This document shows, one piece after another, positions 35,353 to 45,796 of a stretch of DNA of 64,000 nt. The notes below the pieces were generated by a model. That model saw nothing but the letters and a program-made list of their open reading frames with translations, was not told the DNA's origin and searched no databases. The stretch spans positions 1,054,001 through 1,118,000 of the forward strand of contig NZ_AP027080.1 of NCBI RefSeq assembly GCF_030295405.1. Reading direction: 5' to 3'. Source of the stretch: Mesoterricola silvestris (GTDB lineage: Bacteria > Acidobacteriota > Holophagae > Holophagales > Holophagaceae). The stretch's first letter is position 1. Each line of letters begins with the position of its first letter. A program made the position numbers and the translations under genes.

Positions 35353-35383
35353 AAGGGTGGGCCGGCCCTACCTGTTGGAACAC

Positions 35384-37876
35384 CTATGGGCGGGGCGGGG
35401 CGTTCTTCACGTAGGTGTCGAACCAGGTGAGCATCTCGTAGACCAGGTGCTCGTTGGATTCCCGGGCGGTGTACCAGTGGGGCTCGTGGGGGAGCATGAC
35501 GAGGCGGGTGGTGCCGCCGTTGCCGCGGATGGCTTCGTAGAGTTTGGTGGCCTGCAGGGGGGTGGTGCCGGGGTTGGCGTCGTCGGCGCCGTGGACGATG
35601 AGGAGGGGGGTCTTGAGCTTGTCGGCGAAGAAGAAGGTGGACACCTGGCGGTACACCTCCGGGGCCTCCCACACGGAGCGGCGCTCGTTCTGGAAGCCGA
35701 AGGGGGTCAGGGTCTTGTTGTAGGAGCCGCTGGTGGCCACGCCGGCGCGGAAGAGGCCGGAGTGGGCCACGAGGTTGGCGGTCATCAGGGCGCCGTGGCT
35801 GTGGCCGGTGACGCCGATGCGCGCGGGGTCGGCCACGCCCAGTTCCACGGCCTTGTCCACGGCGGCCTTGGCGTCGGCCACCAGCTGCTCCAGGTAGGTG
35901 TCGTAGGCCTTTTTCGGATCGCCCACCACGGGGAAGGACGCGTCGTCGATGATGGCGTAGCCGGCCATGAGCAGGAGGCGGTAGTCCCGCAGGCGGGTGA
36001 AGGTGTACTGGGATCCGGTGATCTGCCCGGCCTTGGAGGGGTCGGCGTAGTCCAGGGGGTAGGCGTAGAGGATGGTGGGCACCCGGGTGCCCTCTTTGTA
36101 CCCCGGGGGCGTGTAGAGGGTGAAGGAGAGGTCCAGGCCGTCGGCGCGCTTGTAGGTCACCAGGCGCTTCTTGATCTCCCGGACGGCGGGGGTGGGATCG
36201 GGGATGTGGGTGAAGGGCCGGGACGTGGACTCGAAGGCCGCTTCGCCCGCGGGGGCCTTGCGGGCGGCGCCCAGGGTGCGCAGGAAGGCGTTGGGGGGAT
36301 CGGCCGGGGTCTGGTGCCAGGTGAGGAAGGTCCGGGAGCCCGGGCCCGTGAACGCCAGGAAGCGCTCGAATTCCGTCTTGCCGCTGCGGAAGAGGCGCTC
36401 GGTCTTCAGGGTGCGGAGATCCAGGCGGTCCAGGAAGGGCCGTTCCCCGGCGGGGGAGGCGCCGGCCCCGGCCAGGAAGATGGAATCCCCCTCCTGCCGC
36501 AGCACGGAGGTTCCGTTGGGCAGCTGGCGCCACACGGGGTTGCCGGGGTCTCCGTACTGCTCGTCGGAGGAGAGGTCCCACAACAGGCGGGGCGCCTGCT
36601 TCGGCGCATCGAAATTGACGATGAAGGTGCGGGTCCAATGGCGGTTGTTGTCGTATTCGTGCAGCAGGGCGGTGCCGGGGCGTTCACCCCAGGCGAGGCC
36701 CGCGTACCGCTGCTCGGTGCGGAAGACCTCCGCGGGCGGGGCGGTGAAGGGGGCCCTCTGGGTCATGATCCGGTCCCGGTGGGGCACCTTCACGTCCCAG
36801 TCGCCGCCGTCCAGGACCTCGGCCCACACCAGGGTGGCGGGGTCCGTGGGGCGCCACATGAAGTGGCGCGGCCCCAGGGGCTCCCCGTGGATGGGAACCC
36901 GATCGGCCAGGGGCAGGGACGCGATGGGATGGGTCGCCGCCGCGGCGCGGCCTTCCAGGTCCCACACCTCCACCTTCCGGGGGAAGCGCTGGAAGGTGGT
37001 CTGGTAGGAATAGGGCTTCTGGAGGGTGGTCACCAGGATGTGGGCGCCGTCCGGGGACGGGCTCAGGCCCAGGTGGCGGTCCGCCTTGCCCAGGGGGGTG
37101 ATGGCGCCGGATTGGGTGTCCACCAGGGCGATCTGGGCCGTTCCGTAGTAATCGAAGAGGTCCTCGTCGTGGGCGTTGGCGAGGGTGTCCCGGTTCTCGT
37201 AGGTGCTGCTCTGCCCCTTTCCGCCGATGGACTGCTGGATGCTGGGACCCGCGGGGATCACGGGTTCCCTGGGGGGCGCGCCGAGGCCCTCGGGGACCAG
37301 CTTGACCAGGAGGGTCTTCTGGTCGGGCATCCACTGGAGCTCACTGCCCAGCATGGGATTGAGGCGGGCGCCGGCGATGCGGCGCACGGCGCCGGTGGCA
37401 CCGTCGCCCACCCACAGCTCCACCGAATCCTCGGCGACGTTCTGAAAGGCGAAGCGCTTCCCGTCGGCGCTCCAGGCGGGCCCGCCCGGGCAGCCCCCCT
37501 TGGGCAGGTCCACGTGGATGGAGACGCCGTCGGAAAGGCGCACCAGGTCGTAGCTGGTGGCCGAGGGCGTGATGCCGTAGCCGCCGGGGGTGTCGTGGCG
37601 GCTGTGGTTCTTCGGCTCCACCCGCACCCCCGCCAGGCGCAGGAAGGGCGTCGCCACCCGGCCGATGGAGGGGTAGGCCTCCCAGGCCACCAGGAGCATG
37701 TGGTCCCGGGTGGGGTTGAGGTACGGCACCGGGGCCGAGGGCGCCCGCATGACGTCCAGGATGGTTTTGGGGGGCTGCCGGTAGCCCGATGCGGGCGTCT
37801 GCGCAAAGGCGGAGAAGGGCAGGGTGGTGCCGACCAGGACGATCCTGCCGGCCAGTTCGATCCTTCCAAGGGGCAT
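35384..37876 (-). CDS. Secreted S9 family peptidase, glutamyl endopeptidase-like (S9D)
   Basis: Exported prolyl-oligopeptidase-fold serine peptidase of 830 residues. A signal peptide ends at PFSAFA. The middle (about 50-560) is a beta-propeller-like region. The C-terminal hydrolase domain has GVTGHSHGALMTANLVAHS with the nucleophile Ser near residue 690, an acid in IVHGADDANPGT, and a terminal His in PHEPHWYTARESNEH. Blocks SGSYNKTLTPFGFQNERR and NPGTTPLQA fit the plant/bacterial glutamyl endopeptidase (S9D) group. The ATG follows GAGG. Likely periplasmic peptide degradation; substrate preference is inferred from family resemblance. Confidence 0.87.
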   Translation of the reverse strand: MPLGRIELAGRIVLVGTTLPFSAFAQTPASGYRQPPKTILDVMRAPSAPVPYLNPTRDHMLLVAWEAYPSIGRVATPFLRLAGVRVEPKNHSRHDTPGGYGITPSATSYDLVRLSDGVSIHVDLPKGGCPGGPAWSADGKRFAFQNVAEDSVELWVGDGATGAVRRIAGARLNPMLGSELQWMPDQKTLLVKLVPEGLGAPPREPVIPAGPSIQQSIGGKGQSSTYENRDTLANAHDEDLFDYYGTAQIALVDTQSGAITPLGKADRHLGLSPSPDGAHILVTTLQKPYSYQTTFQRFPRKVEVWDLEGRAAAATHPIASLPLADRVPIHGEPLGPRHFMWRPTDPATLVWAEVLDGGDWDVKVPHRDRIMTQRAPFTAPPAEVFRTEQRYAGLAWGERPGTALLHEYDNNRHWTRTFIVNFDAPKQAPRLLWDLSSDEQYGDPGNPVWRQLPNGTSVLRQEGDSIFLAGAGASPAGERPFLDRLDLRTLKTERLFRSGKTEFERFLAFTGPGSRTFLTWHQTPADPPNAFLRTLGAARKAPAGEAAFESTSRPFTHIPDPTPAVREIKKRLVTYKRADGLDLSFTLYTPPGYKEGTRVPTILYAYPLDYADPSKAGQITGSQYTFTRLRDYRLLLMAGYAIIDDASFPVVGDPKKAYDTYLEQLVADAKAAVDKAVELGVADPARIGVTGHSHGALMTANLVAHSGLFRAGVATSGSYNKTLTPFGFQNERRSVWEAPEVYRQVSTFFFADKLKTPLLIVHGADDANPGTTPLQATKLYEAIRGNGGTTRLVMLPHEPHWYTARESNEHLVYEMLTWFDTYVKNAPPRP

Positions 37877-37981
37877 GGGAACCTCGCGTGGGCTGGGTTG
37901 CGGTTGGGAATTCCCCCAGTTTCACACCGGCCCCGCCCCTTTTCCAGGCGGAACTGAAAAGCCCTCCGGAGAGGGCTGATC

Positions 37982-38056
<75 letters not shown>

Positions 38057-38188
38057 TGGTCCTGTCGGACAGGACGATCAGCTTAGCGCGCCGCGGCCCG
38101 GCATTTCAAGCGTCCAATTGGGCGGCACTCCCAAGCGCGGACAGTGCTAGGCTTCACCTGAGCAGCCCGAACTGATGGAGGTTCCTTG

Positions 38189-39517
38189 ATGGTCGCGTCC
38201 AGCAAGAAAGTGTTCGTCCTGGATACCAACGTCCTCCTGCACGATCCCACGGCGATCTTCCACTTCCAGGAACATGAAGTGGTCATCCCCATCGTGGTCA
38301 TCGAGGAGATCGACACCTTCAAGAAGGACCAGACGGAGATCGGCCGGAACGCCCGCAACGTCTCGCGCCAGCTGGACAAGCTCCGGGCCGGGGGGAACCT
38401 GGCCGCCGGGGTGCCCCTGGAAGGGGGCGGGTCCCTGAAGGTGGACGTGGCCCACCACCCCCTGGACCTGACCATCACGACCCTGGACAAGCACAAGGCC
38501 GACAACCAGATCCTCGCCTGCGCCCTGGCGCTGCTGGGCACGCGCAAGGAGAAGGTGGTCATGGTGTCCAAGGACACCAACCTGCGCATCAAGGCCGATG
38601 CCCTGGGCCTTTCGGCCGAGGACTACACCACCGACCGCGTGGCCCTGGACGAGCTCTACACGGGCACCTGCACCTGGACCGTGGAGCCCGTGAAGGTGGA
38701 CCAGCTCTTTGACGGCGGGCTCCTGCCCGAGGCGGACCAGACCCTGAACCCCAACCAGTTCGTGACCCTGGTGGACGCCACCAACGAGACCCACACGGCC
38801 CTGGGCCGCTTCTACGCCTCCGACGGGCGGGTGCATCCCCTCAAGCGCCTGGAGATGCCCCCCTGGGGGGTGAAGCCCCGCAACCGGGAGCAGCAGTTCG
38901 CCCTGGACCTGCTCCTGGACGATTCCATCCAGGTCATCACCCTCATGGGCAAGGCCGGCACCGGCAAGACCCTCCTGGCCATCGCCGCCGGCCTCCAGCA
39001 GGTGGTGGACGAGGAGCGCTTCAACAAGCTCCTGGTGAGCCGGCCCGTCATGCCCCTGGGCCGCGACCTGGGCTTCCTCCCGGGGGACATCAGCGAGAAG
39101 CTGCGGCCCTACATGCAGCCCATCTACGACAACCTCGACTTCATCGTGGCCGCCAACATGGAGCAGCGCCGCCGCTCCTCCATGACCCCCGCCCAGCTGG
39201 AGGAGGGCGGCTACATGGCCGTGGAGCCCCTCACCTACATCCGCGGGCGCAGCATCCCCAACCAGTACATCATCGTGGACGAGGCCCAGAACCTCACCCC
39301 CCACGAGGTGAAGACCATCCTCACCCGGGCCGGGGACGGCACCAAGATCGTGTTCACCGGGGACCCCTTCCAGATCGACAACCCGTACGTGGACGCCTCC
39401 AGCAACGGCCTCAGCTACCTGGCGGAGCACTTCAAGCACCTGGAGCTCTCCGGCCACGTCACCCTGGTGAAGGGCGAGCGGAGCAGGATGGCCGAACTGG
39501 CCAGCAATCTTCTGTAG
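38189..39517 (+). CDS. PhoH family protein (PIN domain plus ATPase)
   Basis: PhoH2-type protein of 442 residues. The N-terminal PIN domain (about 1-150) has KVFVLDTNVLLHDP, VVIEEIDTFKK and VSKDTNLRIKA with the acidic nuclease residues. The C-terminal PhoH ATPase has the Walker A LMGKAGTGKTLLAIAAG near residue 250, Walker B YIIVDEAQNLTPHEVK near 365, and FTGDPFQIDNPY. Known PhoH2 proteins combine RNase and RNA-helicase activity. ATG 38189 follows GGAGG. It is followed by a small membrane protein gene and tyrS. Confidence 0.9.
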   Translation: MVASSKKVFVLDTNVLLHDPTAIFHFQEHEVVIPIVVIEEIDTFKKDQTEIGRNARNVSRQLDKLRAGGNLAAGVPLEGGGSLKVDVAHHPLDLTITTLDKHKADNQILACALALLGTRKEKVVMVSKDTNLRIKADALGLSAEDYTTDRVALDELYTGTCTWTVEPVKVDQLFDGGLLPEADQTLNPNQFVTLVDATNETHTALGRFYASDGRVHPLKRLEMPPWGVKPRNREQQFALDLLLDDSIQVITLMGKAGTGKTLLAIAAGLQQVVDEERFNKLLVSRPVMPLGRDLGFLPGDISEKLRPYMQPIYDNLDFIVAANMEQRRRSSMTPAQLEEGGYMAVEPLTYIRGRSIPNQYIIVDEAQNLTPHEVKTILTRAGDGTKIVFTGDPFQIDNPYVDASSNGLSYLAEHFKHLELSGHVTLVKGERSRMAELASNLL

Positions 39518-39527
39518 GAGCCTGGAC

Positions 39528-40031
39528 ATGCCCGATTCCGCCTGGGACCAAGCGGCACCCCCACCCCGCAAGAAGGGCCTTTCCCTCCTGGGCAAGGTGG
39601 CCATCGGCTGCGGCGGGGCGATGCTCTGCTTCCTCCTGGCCATCGGGGCCATGGCCTGGATCGTCTTCAGCAAGGCCACCAAGGCGCTGGACCAGGGCTG
39701 GGCCGAGCTGCACACCGAGCTGCGGAGCCTGCGCACCGAAGAGGGGGCCCGGGCCCTCTACCGGGAGAACCCCGGCCTCGCCCAGAACTACCCCACGGAG
39801 GAGGATTTCGTGAAGGCCTCCGCGGAGTGGCGGGGCAAGCTGGGCGACATCCCCGAAAAGCGCCCCGAGCTCAAGCAGCTCTTCGAAGGCAAGGGCCCCG
39901 GGGGGATCAACATCCGGCGCCGGGACGCCGGCGGGCGCAAGTCGCTCACCGTCAGCATGCGCATGTCCACCGGCGCCACGCTGACCGTGGAACTGGAGAA
40001 CGACAGGCTCACGGATATCCAGGTGGACTGA
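39528..40031 (+). CDS. Hypothetical single-pass membrane protein (167 aa)
   Basis: Unrecognised protein. A basic start ([17 protein letters not shown]) leads into one transmembrane helix (residues about 22-47), followed by a charged domain of about 120 residues predicted outside the cytoplasm or at the membrane. Two predicted helices ([17 protein letters not shown] and [19 protein letters not shown]) precede a beta-rich end ([20 protein letters not shown]). It is 10 bp after phoH and 13 bp before tyrS, so probably co-transcribed. No enzyme motif is seen. Confidence 0.65.
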   Translation: MPDSAWDQAAPPPRKKGLSLLGKVAIGCGGAMLCFLLAIGAMAWIVFSKATKALDQGWAELHTELRSLRTEEGARALYRENPGLAQNYPTEEDFVKASAEWRGKLGDIPEKRPELKQLFEGKGPGGINIRRRDAGGRKSLTVSMRMSTGATLTVELENDRLTDIQVD

Positions 40032-40044
40032 ACCGCTGGAGAAA

Positions 40045-41262
40045 ATGGGCTGGATAAGCCAATATGCTTGCATGGTAAATGCTTCTCCCCTGGATGCCCT
40101 GGACCTGCTCAAGAAAGGCACGGTGACGTGCCACACGGAGGAACTGCTCCTGGCGCGCCTGCGCGCCGGAAAGCCCCTGCGGGTGAAGGCGGGCTTCGAC
40201 CCCACCGCCCCCGACCTGCACCTGGGCCACGGCGTCCTCCTTCGCAAGATGGCCCAGTTCCAGGAACTGGGGCACACGGTCATCTTCCTCATCGGGGATT
40301 TCACGGGCCTGATCGGCGACCCCACCGGCAAGAAGGCCACCCGCCCCCCCCTCACCCGGGAGGAGGTCCTGGCCAACGCCGAGACCTACAAGACCCAGGT
40401 CTTCAAGGTGCTGGACCCCGCCCTCACCGAGATCCGCTTCAACAGCGAATGGATGGGCGGCCTCCACGGCGAGGACTGGATCCGCCTCGCCAGCCGGTTC
40501 ACCCTGGCCCAGATGCTCGAAAGAAACGACTTCCAAAAGCGCATGAACGCCAATGAGCCCATCGCCCTGCACGAACTGCTGTACCCCCTGGTGCAGGCCT
40601 ACGATTCCGTGGCCCTGGAATGCGACGTGGAACTGGGGGGCAACGACCAGCTCTTCAACCTCATGAAGGGCCGCGACCTGCAGGCCGCCCTGGGCCAGCC
40701 CCCCCAGGTGGTGCTCACGGTGCCCCTGCTGCTGGGCCTGGACGGCGTGGAGAAGATGTCCAAGTCCCTGGGCAACTACATCGGCTTCATGGAGGACGCC
40801 GACACCCAGTTCGGCAAGGCCATGAGCATCTCCGACGAGAACATGTGGAGCTGGTGGCTGCTCCTCACGGACCTGCTGCCCCGGGAGATCGAGGTCCTCA
40901 AGCAGGGCCACCCCATGGACGCCAAGAAGGGGCTGGCCCGTGAGATCGTGTCGCAGTTCCACGGCCGGGAGGAGGGCCTGGCCGCCCAGGAGCGGTGGGT
41001 GAAGCGCTTCTCCGAGCGCCGCACCGACGACGCCCCCGAGGTGGAGGTGGCGGCCTTCCGGGGCGAGAGCCTGGCCAAGCTCCTGGCGGAGCGGGGCATG
41101 GCCCCCTCCCGCAAGGAGGCCGAGCGCCTCATCCAGCAGGGGGCCGTGAGCCTGGACGGCGTCAAGGTGCAGGATCCCCGGCTGGCCGTTGACCTGGCCG
41201 CGGGCCAATCCCTCCTGGTGAAGGCGGGCAAACTGAAACTTCAGAGGTGGGTGGTGCGATGA
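40045..41262 (+). CDS. tyrS: Tyrosyl-tRNA synthetase
   Basis: Class I aminoacyl-tRNA synthetase of 405 residues. HIGH-like motif [14 protein letters not shown] near residue 53, [12 protein letters not shown] near 84, the [16 protein letters not shown] tyrosine-site block near 192, and the KMSKS motif in [14 protein letters not shown] near 233 are all present. A C-terminal S4 RNA-binding domain is seen in [23 protein letters not shown] 40045 is preferred for its GGAG at five bases; ATG 40072 is an alternative that keeps the whole core. The stop overlaps the next gene. Confidence 0.94.
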   Translation: MGWISQYACMVNASPLDALDLLKKGTVTCHTEELLLARLRAGKPLRVKAGFDPTAPDLHLGHGVLLRKMAQFQELGHTVIFLIGDFTGLIGDPTGKKATRPPLTREEVLANAETYKTQVFKVLDPALTEIRFNSEWMGGLHGEDWIRLASRFTLAQMLERNDFQKRMNANEPIALHELLYPLVQAYDSVALECDVELGGNDQLFNLMKGRDLQAALGQPPQVVLTVPLLLGLDGVEKMSKSLGNYIGFMEDADTQFGKAMSISDENMWSWWLLLTDLLPREIEVLKQGHPMDAKKGLAREIVSQFHGREEGLAAQERWVKRFSERRTDDAPEVEVAAFRGESLAKLLAERGMAPSRKEAERLIQQGAVSLDGVKVQDPRLAVDLAAGQSLLVKAGKLKLQRWVVR

Positions 41263-43004
41263 GCTTGCTGGCCCTCCAGGATCTTTTCCGGCGGTACCGA
41301 GACAGGGCGACGGGGGTCTGGAAGCTGGGCCAGGAGCCGAGCCGCACCATCTATTTCGACTACGGCGACACCGTCTTCGCCCAGAGCACCCACTTGGCGG
41401 ACCGGCTCACCACCATCCTGGTGGAGCGGGGCCGCATCACCCAGGCGCAGATGGACTACGCCCTGGCCAACCTCAAGCCCGGCATCAGCATCGGCAAGAA
41501 CCTCATCGAGATGGGTTTCATCACCCAGCGGGACCTGCTGGACGTGGCCAAGATCCAGGTGGAGCGCATCATCTTCGGCTGCCTGGGCCAACCGGACGTG
41601 CTACCGGTCTTCGAGGCCCGGGAACTGGACGCCCACGTGGTCCGCCTGCCCCTGAACACGGCCCAGCTCCTCCTGGGCGGCATGCTGGCCATCCAGAACC
41701 GGGAATCCCTCCTGGAACTGCTGGGCCCCCTCAACCAGGTGGTGGTCCTCCAGGGCAGGAGCCTCCTGGACCTCTCCCTGCCGCCGGACCTCGGTCGCCT
41801 GACCTCCCTTTTGGACGGCACCCACACGCTGCTGGAACTGAGCCGCGAGGCCCAGGCCGAACCCATGCGGGTGGGGGCCTTCGCCCTGTTCCTGCGGGAG
41901 ATGGGCTGGGCCCGCCTCCACGAGATGCCCCCCGTGGACCGCCAGGCCCTGGACCTGGCCCTGTCCCCGGAACCCGAGCCCCTCTCCGAACCCCTTCCCG
42001 AGCCCCCGGCGGAAGTGGCCCCCTCCCTCTTCGAGACCATCCAGGAAGCCGCAAGGCCGACCACGAACCTGGAGCACCTTTCCCAGGCCCTGGACGAGGT
42101 GCCGCCCCCGGCCCCCGAACCCCTGTACCTGCCCGACAACCTGCAGCTTCCCGGCATCCCCGACCCGGCGCCCGAACCGGACGTCCACGCGGAAACCGGC
42201 CAGGCCGAACTCCCCACCCCCTCCGTGGAACTGCCCCCCCTGCCCGAGGCGGTGGAGGAGGCTCCCCGGGTCCTGCTGACGGTCCCCCCGGGGGAGGCCC
42301 CGGAGGAACTGCCGCCCCCCGAACCGGAAATGCCGGCCTCCTCCAGCCTCCGTTGGCCGGTGGTGGGCCTGGTTTTGGCCGCTTGTCTTCTGGGCGGCTT
42401 TTTCCTCATGCGCCGCCGGGGCCGCGCCTCCGTCCCCAAGCCCCTGCCCGGCGAACCGGTGAAGGCGGAGCCCGCCAAGCCTCCGGTCGAGCCGGCCCCC
42501 TCCATCGCCGTGCCGCCCGCCCCGGAGCCCCCCAAGGCCGAGCCGGCCGAACCCCCCAAAGCTGAGCCCAAGGCCGAGCCCAAACCCGAGCTCAAGCCCG
42601 CCGCCAAGCCGGAACCCAAGCCTGAGCCCAAGGCCAAACCCATCGGCGCCTCCATTTCCGAGCGGCTGGAGGCCCTGCGCAAGGGCGACCTGACCCGGGC
42701 GGTGGCCCAGGGCGCCCAGCGGGTCAAGGAAGCGCCGGCCGGCCACTTCTCCCTGCGCCTGGAAATCGCCTGCCAGGGGGAGACCATCCGCCGGGTCCCC
42801 GACCTTTTCCGGGACGGCAAGCCCGACCTGTTCCTCCTGCCCATGACCCTGCGGGACGGGAGGACCTGCTACCAGATCCTCTACGGCAACTTCCCCAGCA
42901 AGGAGGCGGCCGAGAGGGAGGCGAAGCGCCTCCCCCCCGCCTTCCAGGCCGAAAAGGACCGTCCCAGGGTCTTCCGCTTCACCGAAATCCCGAAGGAGCA
43001 GTAG
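41259..43004 (+). CDS. DUF4388-like/MshEN-like membrane protein with Pro-Glu linkers and SPOR-like C-terminus
   Basis: A 581-residue protein. Residues 1-120 resemble the DUF4388 domain ([20 protein letters not shown]) joined to an MshEN-like helix set ([20 protein letters not shown], then [15 protein letters not shown]). Residues 220-365 are rich in proline and glutamate, a single transmembrane helix lies near 370-388, and a second linker of repeated KAEP/KPEP units (about 395-470) leads to a C-terminal domain with [20 protein letters not shown] and [12 protein letters not shown], close to a SPOR fold. SPOR binds denuded peptidoglycan, which fits the RlpA gene that follows. ATG overlaps the tyrS stop. 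Confidence 0.7.
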   Translation: MSLLALQDLFRRYRDRATGVWKLGQEPSRTIYFDYGDTVFAQSTHLADRLTTILVERGRITQAQMDYALANLKPGISIGKNLIEMGFITQRDLLDVAKIQVERIIFGCLGQPDVLPVFEARELDAHVVRLPLNTAQLLLGGMLAIQNRESLLELLGPLNQVVVLQGRSLLDLSLPPDLGRLTSLLDGTHTLLELSREAQAEPMRVGAFALFLREMGWARLHEMPPVDRQALDLALSPEPEPLSEPLPEPPAEVAPSLFETIQEAARPTTNLEHLSQALDEVPPPAPEPLYLPDNLQLPGIPDPAPEPDVHAETGQAELPTPSVELPPLPEAVEEAPRVLLTVPPGEAPEELPPPEPEMPASSSLRWPVVGLVLAACLLGGFFLMRRRGRASVPKPLPGEPVKAEPAKPPVEPAPSIAVPPAPEPPKAEPAEPPKAEPKAEPKPELKPAAKPEPKPEPKAKPIGASISERLEALRKGDLTRAVAQGAQRVKEAPAGHFSLRLEIACQGETIRRVPDLFRDGKPDLFLLPMTLRDGRTCYQILYGNFPSKEAAEREAKRLPPAFQAEKDRPRVFRFTEIPKEQ

Positions 43005-43051
43005 AAAACTTTCTGCAGTATATTACGCAACATACTGGAATAAGGCGGGGA

Positions 43052-43097
43052 ATTTGTAAATTAGATACCTCGGCCGGCCGGATGTCAATTTACAAAT
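43052..43097. promoter_or_regulatory. Inverted repeat upstream of rlpA
   Basis: ATTTGTAAATT (43052-43062) and AATTTACAAAT (43087-43097) form a perfect 11-bp AT-rich inverted repeat around a 24-base spacer that itself contains CGGCCGGCCGG. A smaller pair CAGTAT/ATACTG lies just upstream (about 43016-43038). It is the most AT-rich intergenic stretch nearby and probably holds the promoter and an operator; the factor is unknown. Confidence 0.45.
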
Positions 43098-43160
43098 GGG
43101 GGAAAATGGTTATTATGGAAGCTTGGGCTGGAAACCACCCCACGATCTTTCCGGAGAACC

Positions 43161-44027
43161 ATGGACTTCAATGCGCTGTGCACTCAGAACTGGAGCAGGC
43201 ATTTCAGCATCTGGATCGAAGACATCCAGGTGGTCTGCCACCCCGTCGTCACGGCGCCCTTCCAGATCCAGGTGAACGTCCTGCGAAAGGCCCGCTCCCT
43301 GAGCCGCTACACGGCCATGGTGGTGGTGCTCCTCTTCTCCCTGCACTGCACCCGGCCCCAGGCCACCCCGGTGGTCACCGTCCCCGAGGCGGAGGCGCCG
43401 GAGGCGGCCGATGAGCCTAACGAACATTCGGACGCCAAGGTCTACACCGAAACCGGCGAGGCCAGCTGGTACGGGGCCGGCGACGGGTTCACCGGCCGGG
43501 CCACCGCCAACGGGGAGACCTTCGACCCCATGGACCTCACCTGCGCCCACCGGACCCTGCCCTTCGGCACCAAGCTCGAGGTCCGGAACCTGGACACGGG
43601 CAAGCGCGCCATCCTGCGGGTGAACGACCGCGGGCCCTTCATCCGGGGACGCATGCTGGACGTGTCCGAGAAGGCGGCCAAGGAACTGGGCATGCACGGC
43701 CGGGGCACCTCCCGGGTGCGCATCCGCTCCGTGGACACCAAGGGCAAGCCGGCCCCCATCGACCCCGCCGCCATGGTGGGCGACGCCTACACGGTCCAGG
43801 TGGCCGCTCTTACGGATCCCGCCAATATCGCCCGCATTTCCAAGGAATTGCAATCCGCCGTGGGGCCCGTGAACCTGGTGGAGGCCCGGACCCGGGGCGG
43901 CGTGACCGTCAAGCGGGTGCGGGTGGGCAGCTACGCCACCCAGGACGAGGCCCAGAAGGCCTCGGACCTCATCTCCAAGCTGTTCCGGGACCGGGGCCTG
44001 GAGCCCTTCATCACCCGTGAGAACTGA
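43161..44027 (+). CDS. rlpA: RlpA-like septal lytic transglycosylase with SPOR domain
   Basis: Cell-wall protein of 288 residues. A double-psi beta-barrel domain (about 95-190) has EASWYGAGDGFTGRATANGE, CAHRTLPFGTKLEVRNL and VNDRGPFIRGRMLDVSEKAA, the RlpA signature with catalytic Asp and His. A C-terminal SPOR-like domain (about 210-285) has YTVQVAALTDPANIARISKE. A hydrophobic segment ending in LHC near residue 63 looks like a lipobox, but it lies behind an unusual 50-residue N-terminal extension; GGAG before 43161 supports the long start, while ATG 43317 would give a normal lipoprotein signal. Confidence 0.85.
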   Translation: MDFNALCTQNWSRHFSIWIEDIQVVCHPVVTAPFQIQVNVLRKARSLSRYTAMVVVLLFSLHCTRPQATPVVTVPEAEAPEAADEPNEHSDAKVYTETGEASWYGAGDGFTGRATANGETFDPMDLTCAHRTLPFGTKLEVRNLDTGKRAILRVNDRGPFIRGRMLDVSEKAAKELGMHGRGTSRVRIRSVDTKGKPAPIDPAAMVGDAYTVQVAALTDPANIARISKELQSAVGPVNLVEARTRGGVTVKRVRVGSYATQDEAQKASDLISKLFRDRGLEPFITREN

Positions 44028-44754
44028 ACGGCCCTTCCTGGTGATCCCCGCCGGCGGGCGGGGAGTGCGCATGGGCGGCGGCACGCCCAAGCAGTTCAGG
44101 GATTGGGGGGGCGTCACCCTCCTGGAGGCGACCCTGAGGGCCTTCCTGGCCCCGGGCATGCCGGACCTGGCGGGCATCGCCCTGGCCGTGCCGGAGGATC
44201 GCCTGGCGGAAGTTCGGGCCTGGCGCTTCCCCGTCCCCCACTGGGCCGTGGCGGGCGGCGCCACCCGGCAGGCCTCGGTGGCCCTGGCCCTGGCCGCCCT
44301 GCCCGACGTGCCTTCGGCCCCCGTGCTCATCCATGACGCCGTGCGCCCCTTTCCTCCCGCCCTCCCGGTGCACGGGGCGCTGGCCGCCCTGGAAACCTGG
44401 GACGGGGCGGTGCTGGGCGAGCCCTCCACCGATACCTTGAAGCGGGTGGACGCCCAGGGCCTGATCCTGGGCACCGAACCCCGGGAAGGCATCTTCCGGG
44501 CCCAGACCCCCCAGGTCGCCCGGCTCGGCCTTTGGCGGGAGGCCTTCCGCTGGGCGGAGGCGAGGGGCTTCGCCGCCACCGACGATGTGTCCCTGCTGGA
44601 AGCCATGGGCCTGCGGGTGAAGCTCGTCCCCTCGCCCCCCACCAACCTCAAGCTGACCACCCCGGAGGACTGGGACCGCTGGCACCCCGGGACCACAGGG
44701 TGTGGTGGATCGGCCCACAGTCAGGGCGCCTCGAATGGAAATCAAGTCGTTTAA
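44017..44754 (+). CDS. ispD: 2-C-methyl-D-erythritol 4-phosphate cytidylyltransferase
   Basis: MEP-pathway enzyme that forms CDP-ME from MEP and CTP. The 245-residue product has the nucleotide-binding LVIPAGGRGVRMGGGTPKQF at residues 8-27, LIHDAVRPF near 109, and the late TDDVSLLEAMG near 190. GTG start lies inside the end of rlpA. The final 20 residues run past the usual IspD end. No ispF is adjacent. Together with lpxC it makes a small envelope/isoprenoid stretch of housekeeping genes. Confidence 0.9.
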   Translation: MRTERPFLVIPAGGRGVRMGGGTPKQFRDWGGVTLLEATLRAFLAPGMPDLAGIALAVPEDRLAEVRAWRFPVPHWAVAGGATRQASVALALAALPDVPSAPVLIHDAVRPFPPALPVHGALAALETWDGAVLGEPSTDTLKRVDAQGLILGTEPREGIFRAQTPQVARLGLWREAFRWAEARGFAATDDVSLLEAMGLRVKLVPSPPTNLKLTTPEDWDRWHPGTTGCGGSAHSQGASNGNQVV

Positions 44755-44808
44755 TTTCATGCAATAACGATAAGGCATGGTTCTTGCTCTATTCCGGTCG
44801 AGGAATTT

Positions 44809-45729
44809 ATGCACCGGAATCGCCACGCCCAGACGCTTCGCCAGCCCGCCACCTTGTCGGGCCGGGGGCTCCACGGCGATCTTCCCTGCACCGTGGTGCT
44901 GCGGCCTGCCGAGCGGGCTTCCGGCATCACCTTCCTGCACACCCCCTCCGGCGTGGAGATCCCCGCCCGGGCCGAGTTCGTGGGGGACTGCAGCCTGGCC
45001 ACCTCCCTGACCCGGGACGGCATCCGCCTCCAGACCGTGGAGCACCTGCTTTCCGCCCTGGCGGGCCTGGGCATCGACCACGTCACCGTCGAGGTGGACG
45101 GCGAAGAGCTCCCCATCCTGGACGGCAGCGCCGAGCCCTGGGTGCGCCTCATCCTGGAAGCCGGCATCCGCCCCATGGCCATCTGGCCCCGGGCCCTGCG
45201 GATCCTCAAGCCCGTGGAAGTGCGCATGGGCGACAAGTGGATGCGCGTATCCCCCTGGAACGGGCTGCGCCTGGCCTACACCATCGTCTACGACAACCCC
45301 TACATCGGGCGCCAGAGCCGGGAGCTGACCCTCACCGCCGAGAAGTACGTGCGCGAACTGGGCCTGGCCCGCACCTTCTGCCTGGAGAGCGACATCACCT
45401 TCATGCGTTCCCGGGGGCTCGCCAAGGGCGGCAGCCTGGACAACGCGGTGGTGTTCGGGGCCGAGGGCCCCCTCAACGAATCCCTGCGCTTCGAGGACGA
45501 AGCCGTGCGCCACAAGATGATGGACCTGGTGGGCGACCTGGTCCTCCTGGGCGCGCCCCTGGAAGGCTTCGTGGAGGCCCACTGCGCCGGCCACGCCGTG
45601 CACGTGGCGCTGGCCAAGGCCATCCTCGCCGATCCCTCCGCCTGGACCTGGGCGGATTCCGAGCCGGAAACCCGGCCCCGGAAGCTTTTTGCCCAGGGGC
45701 TCCCCGCCGCCCACCCCATCCCCGCCTGA
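44809..45729 (+). CDS. lpxC: UDP-3-O-acyl-N-acetylglucosamine deacetylase
   Basis: Zinc deacetylase for the committed step of lipid A synthesis, so the cell makes LPS. The 306-residue protein has LSGRGLHGD near residue 17, zinc ligands in QTVEHLLSALAGLG near 80 and in RHKMMDLVGDL near 235, ELPILDGSAEPWV near 103, and the general acid in AHCAGHAVH near 260. The ATG follows GAGGA. Length is normal. Confidence 0.94.
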   Translation: MHRNRHAQTLRQPATLSGRGLHGDLPCTVVLRPAERASGITFLHTPSGVEIPARAEFVGDCSLATSLTRDGIRLQTVEHLLSALAGLGIDHVTVEVDGEELPILDGSAEPWVRLILEAGIRPMAIWPRALRILKPVEVRMGDKWMRVSPWNGLRLAYTIVYDNPYIGRQSRELTLTAEKYVRELGLARTFCLESDITFMRSRGLAKGGSLDNAVVFGAEGPLNESLRFEDEAVRHKMMDLVGDLVLLGAPLEGFVEAHCAGHAVHVALAKAILADPSAWTWADSEPETRPRKLFAQGLPAAHPIPA

Positions 45730-45796
45730 TTTCCCCGCACCCGTCCCCGCGGCCCTGGGCTAAGCTGGAGGGGTGAAGGCTACCGGAGGAGGCGCA

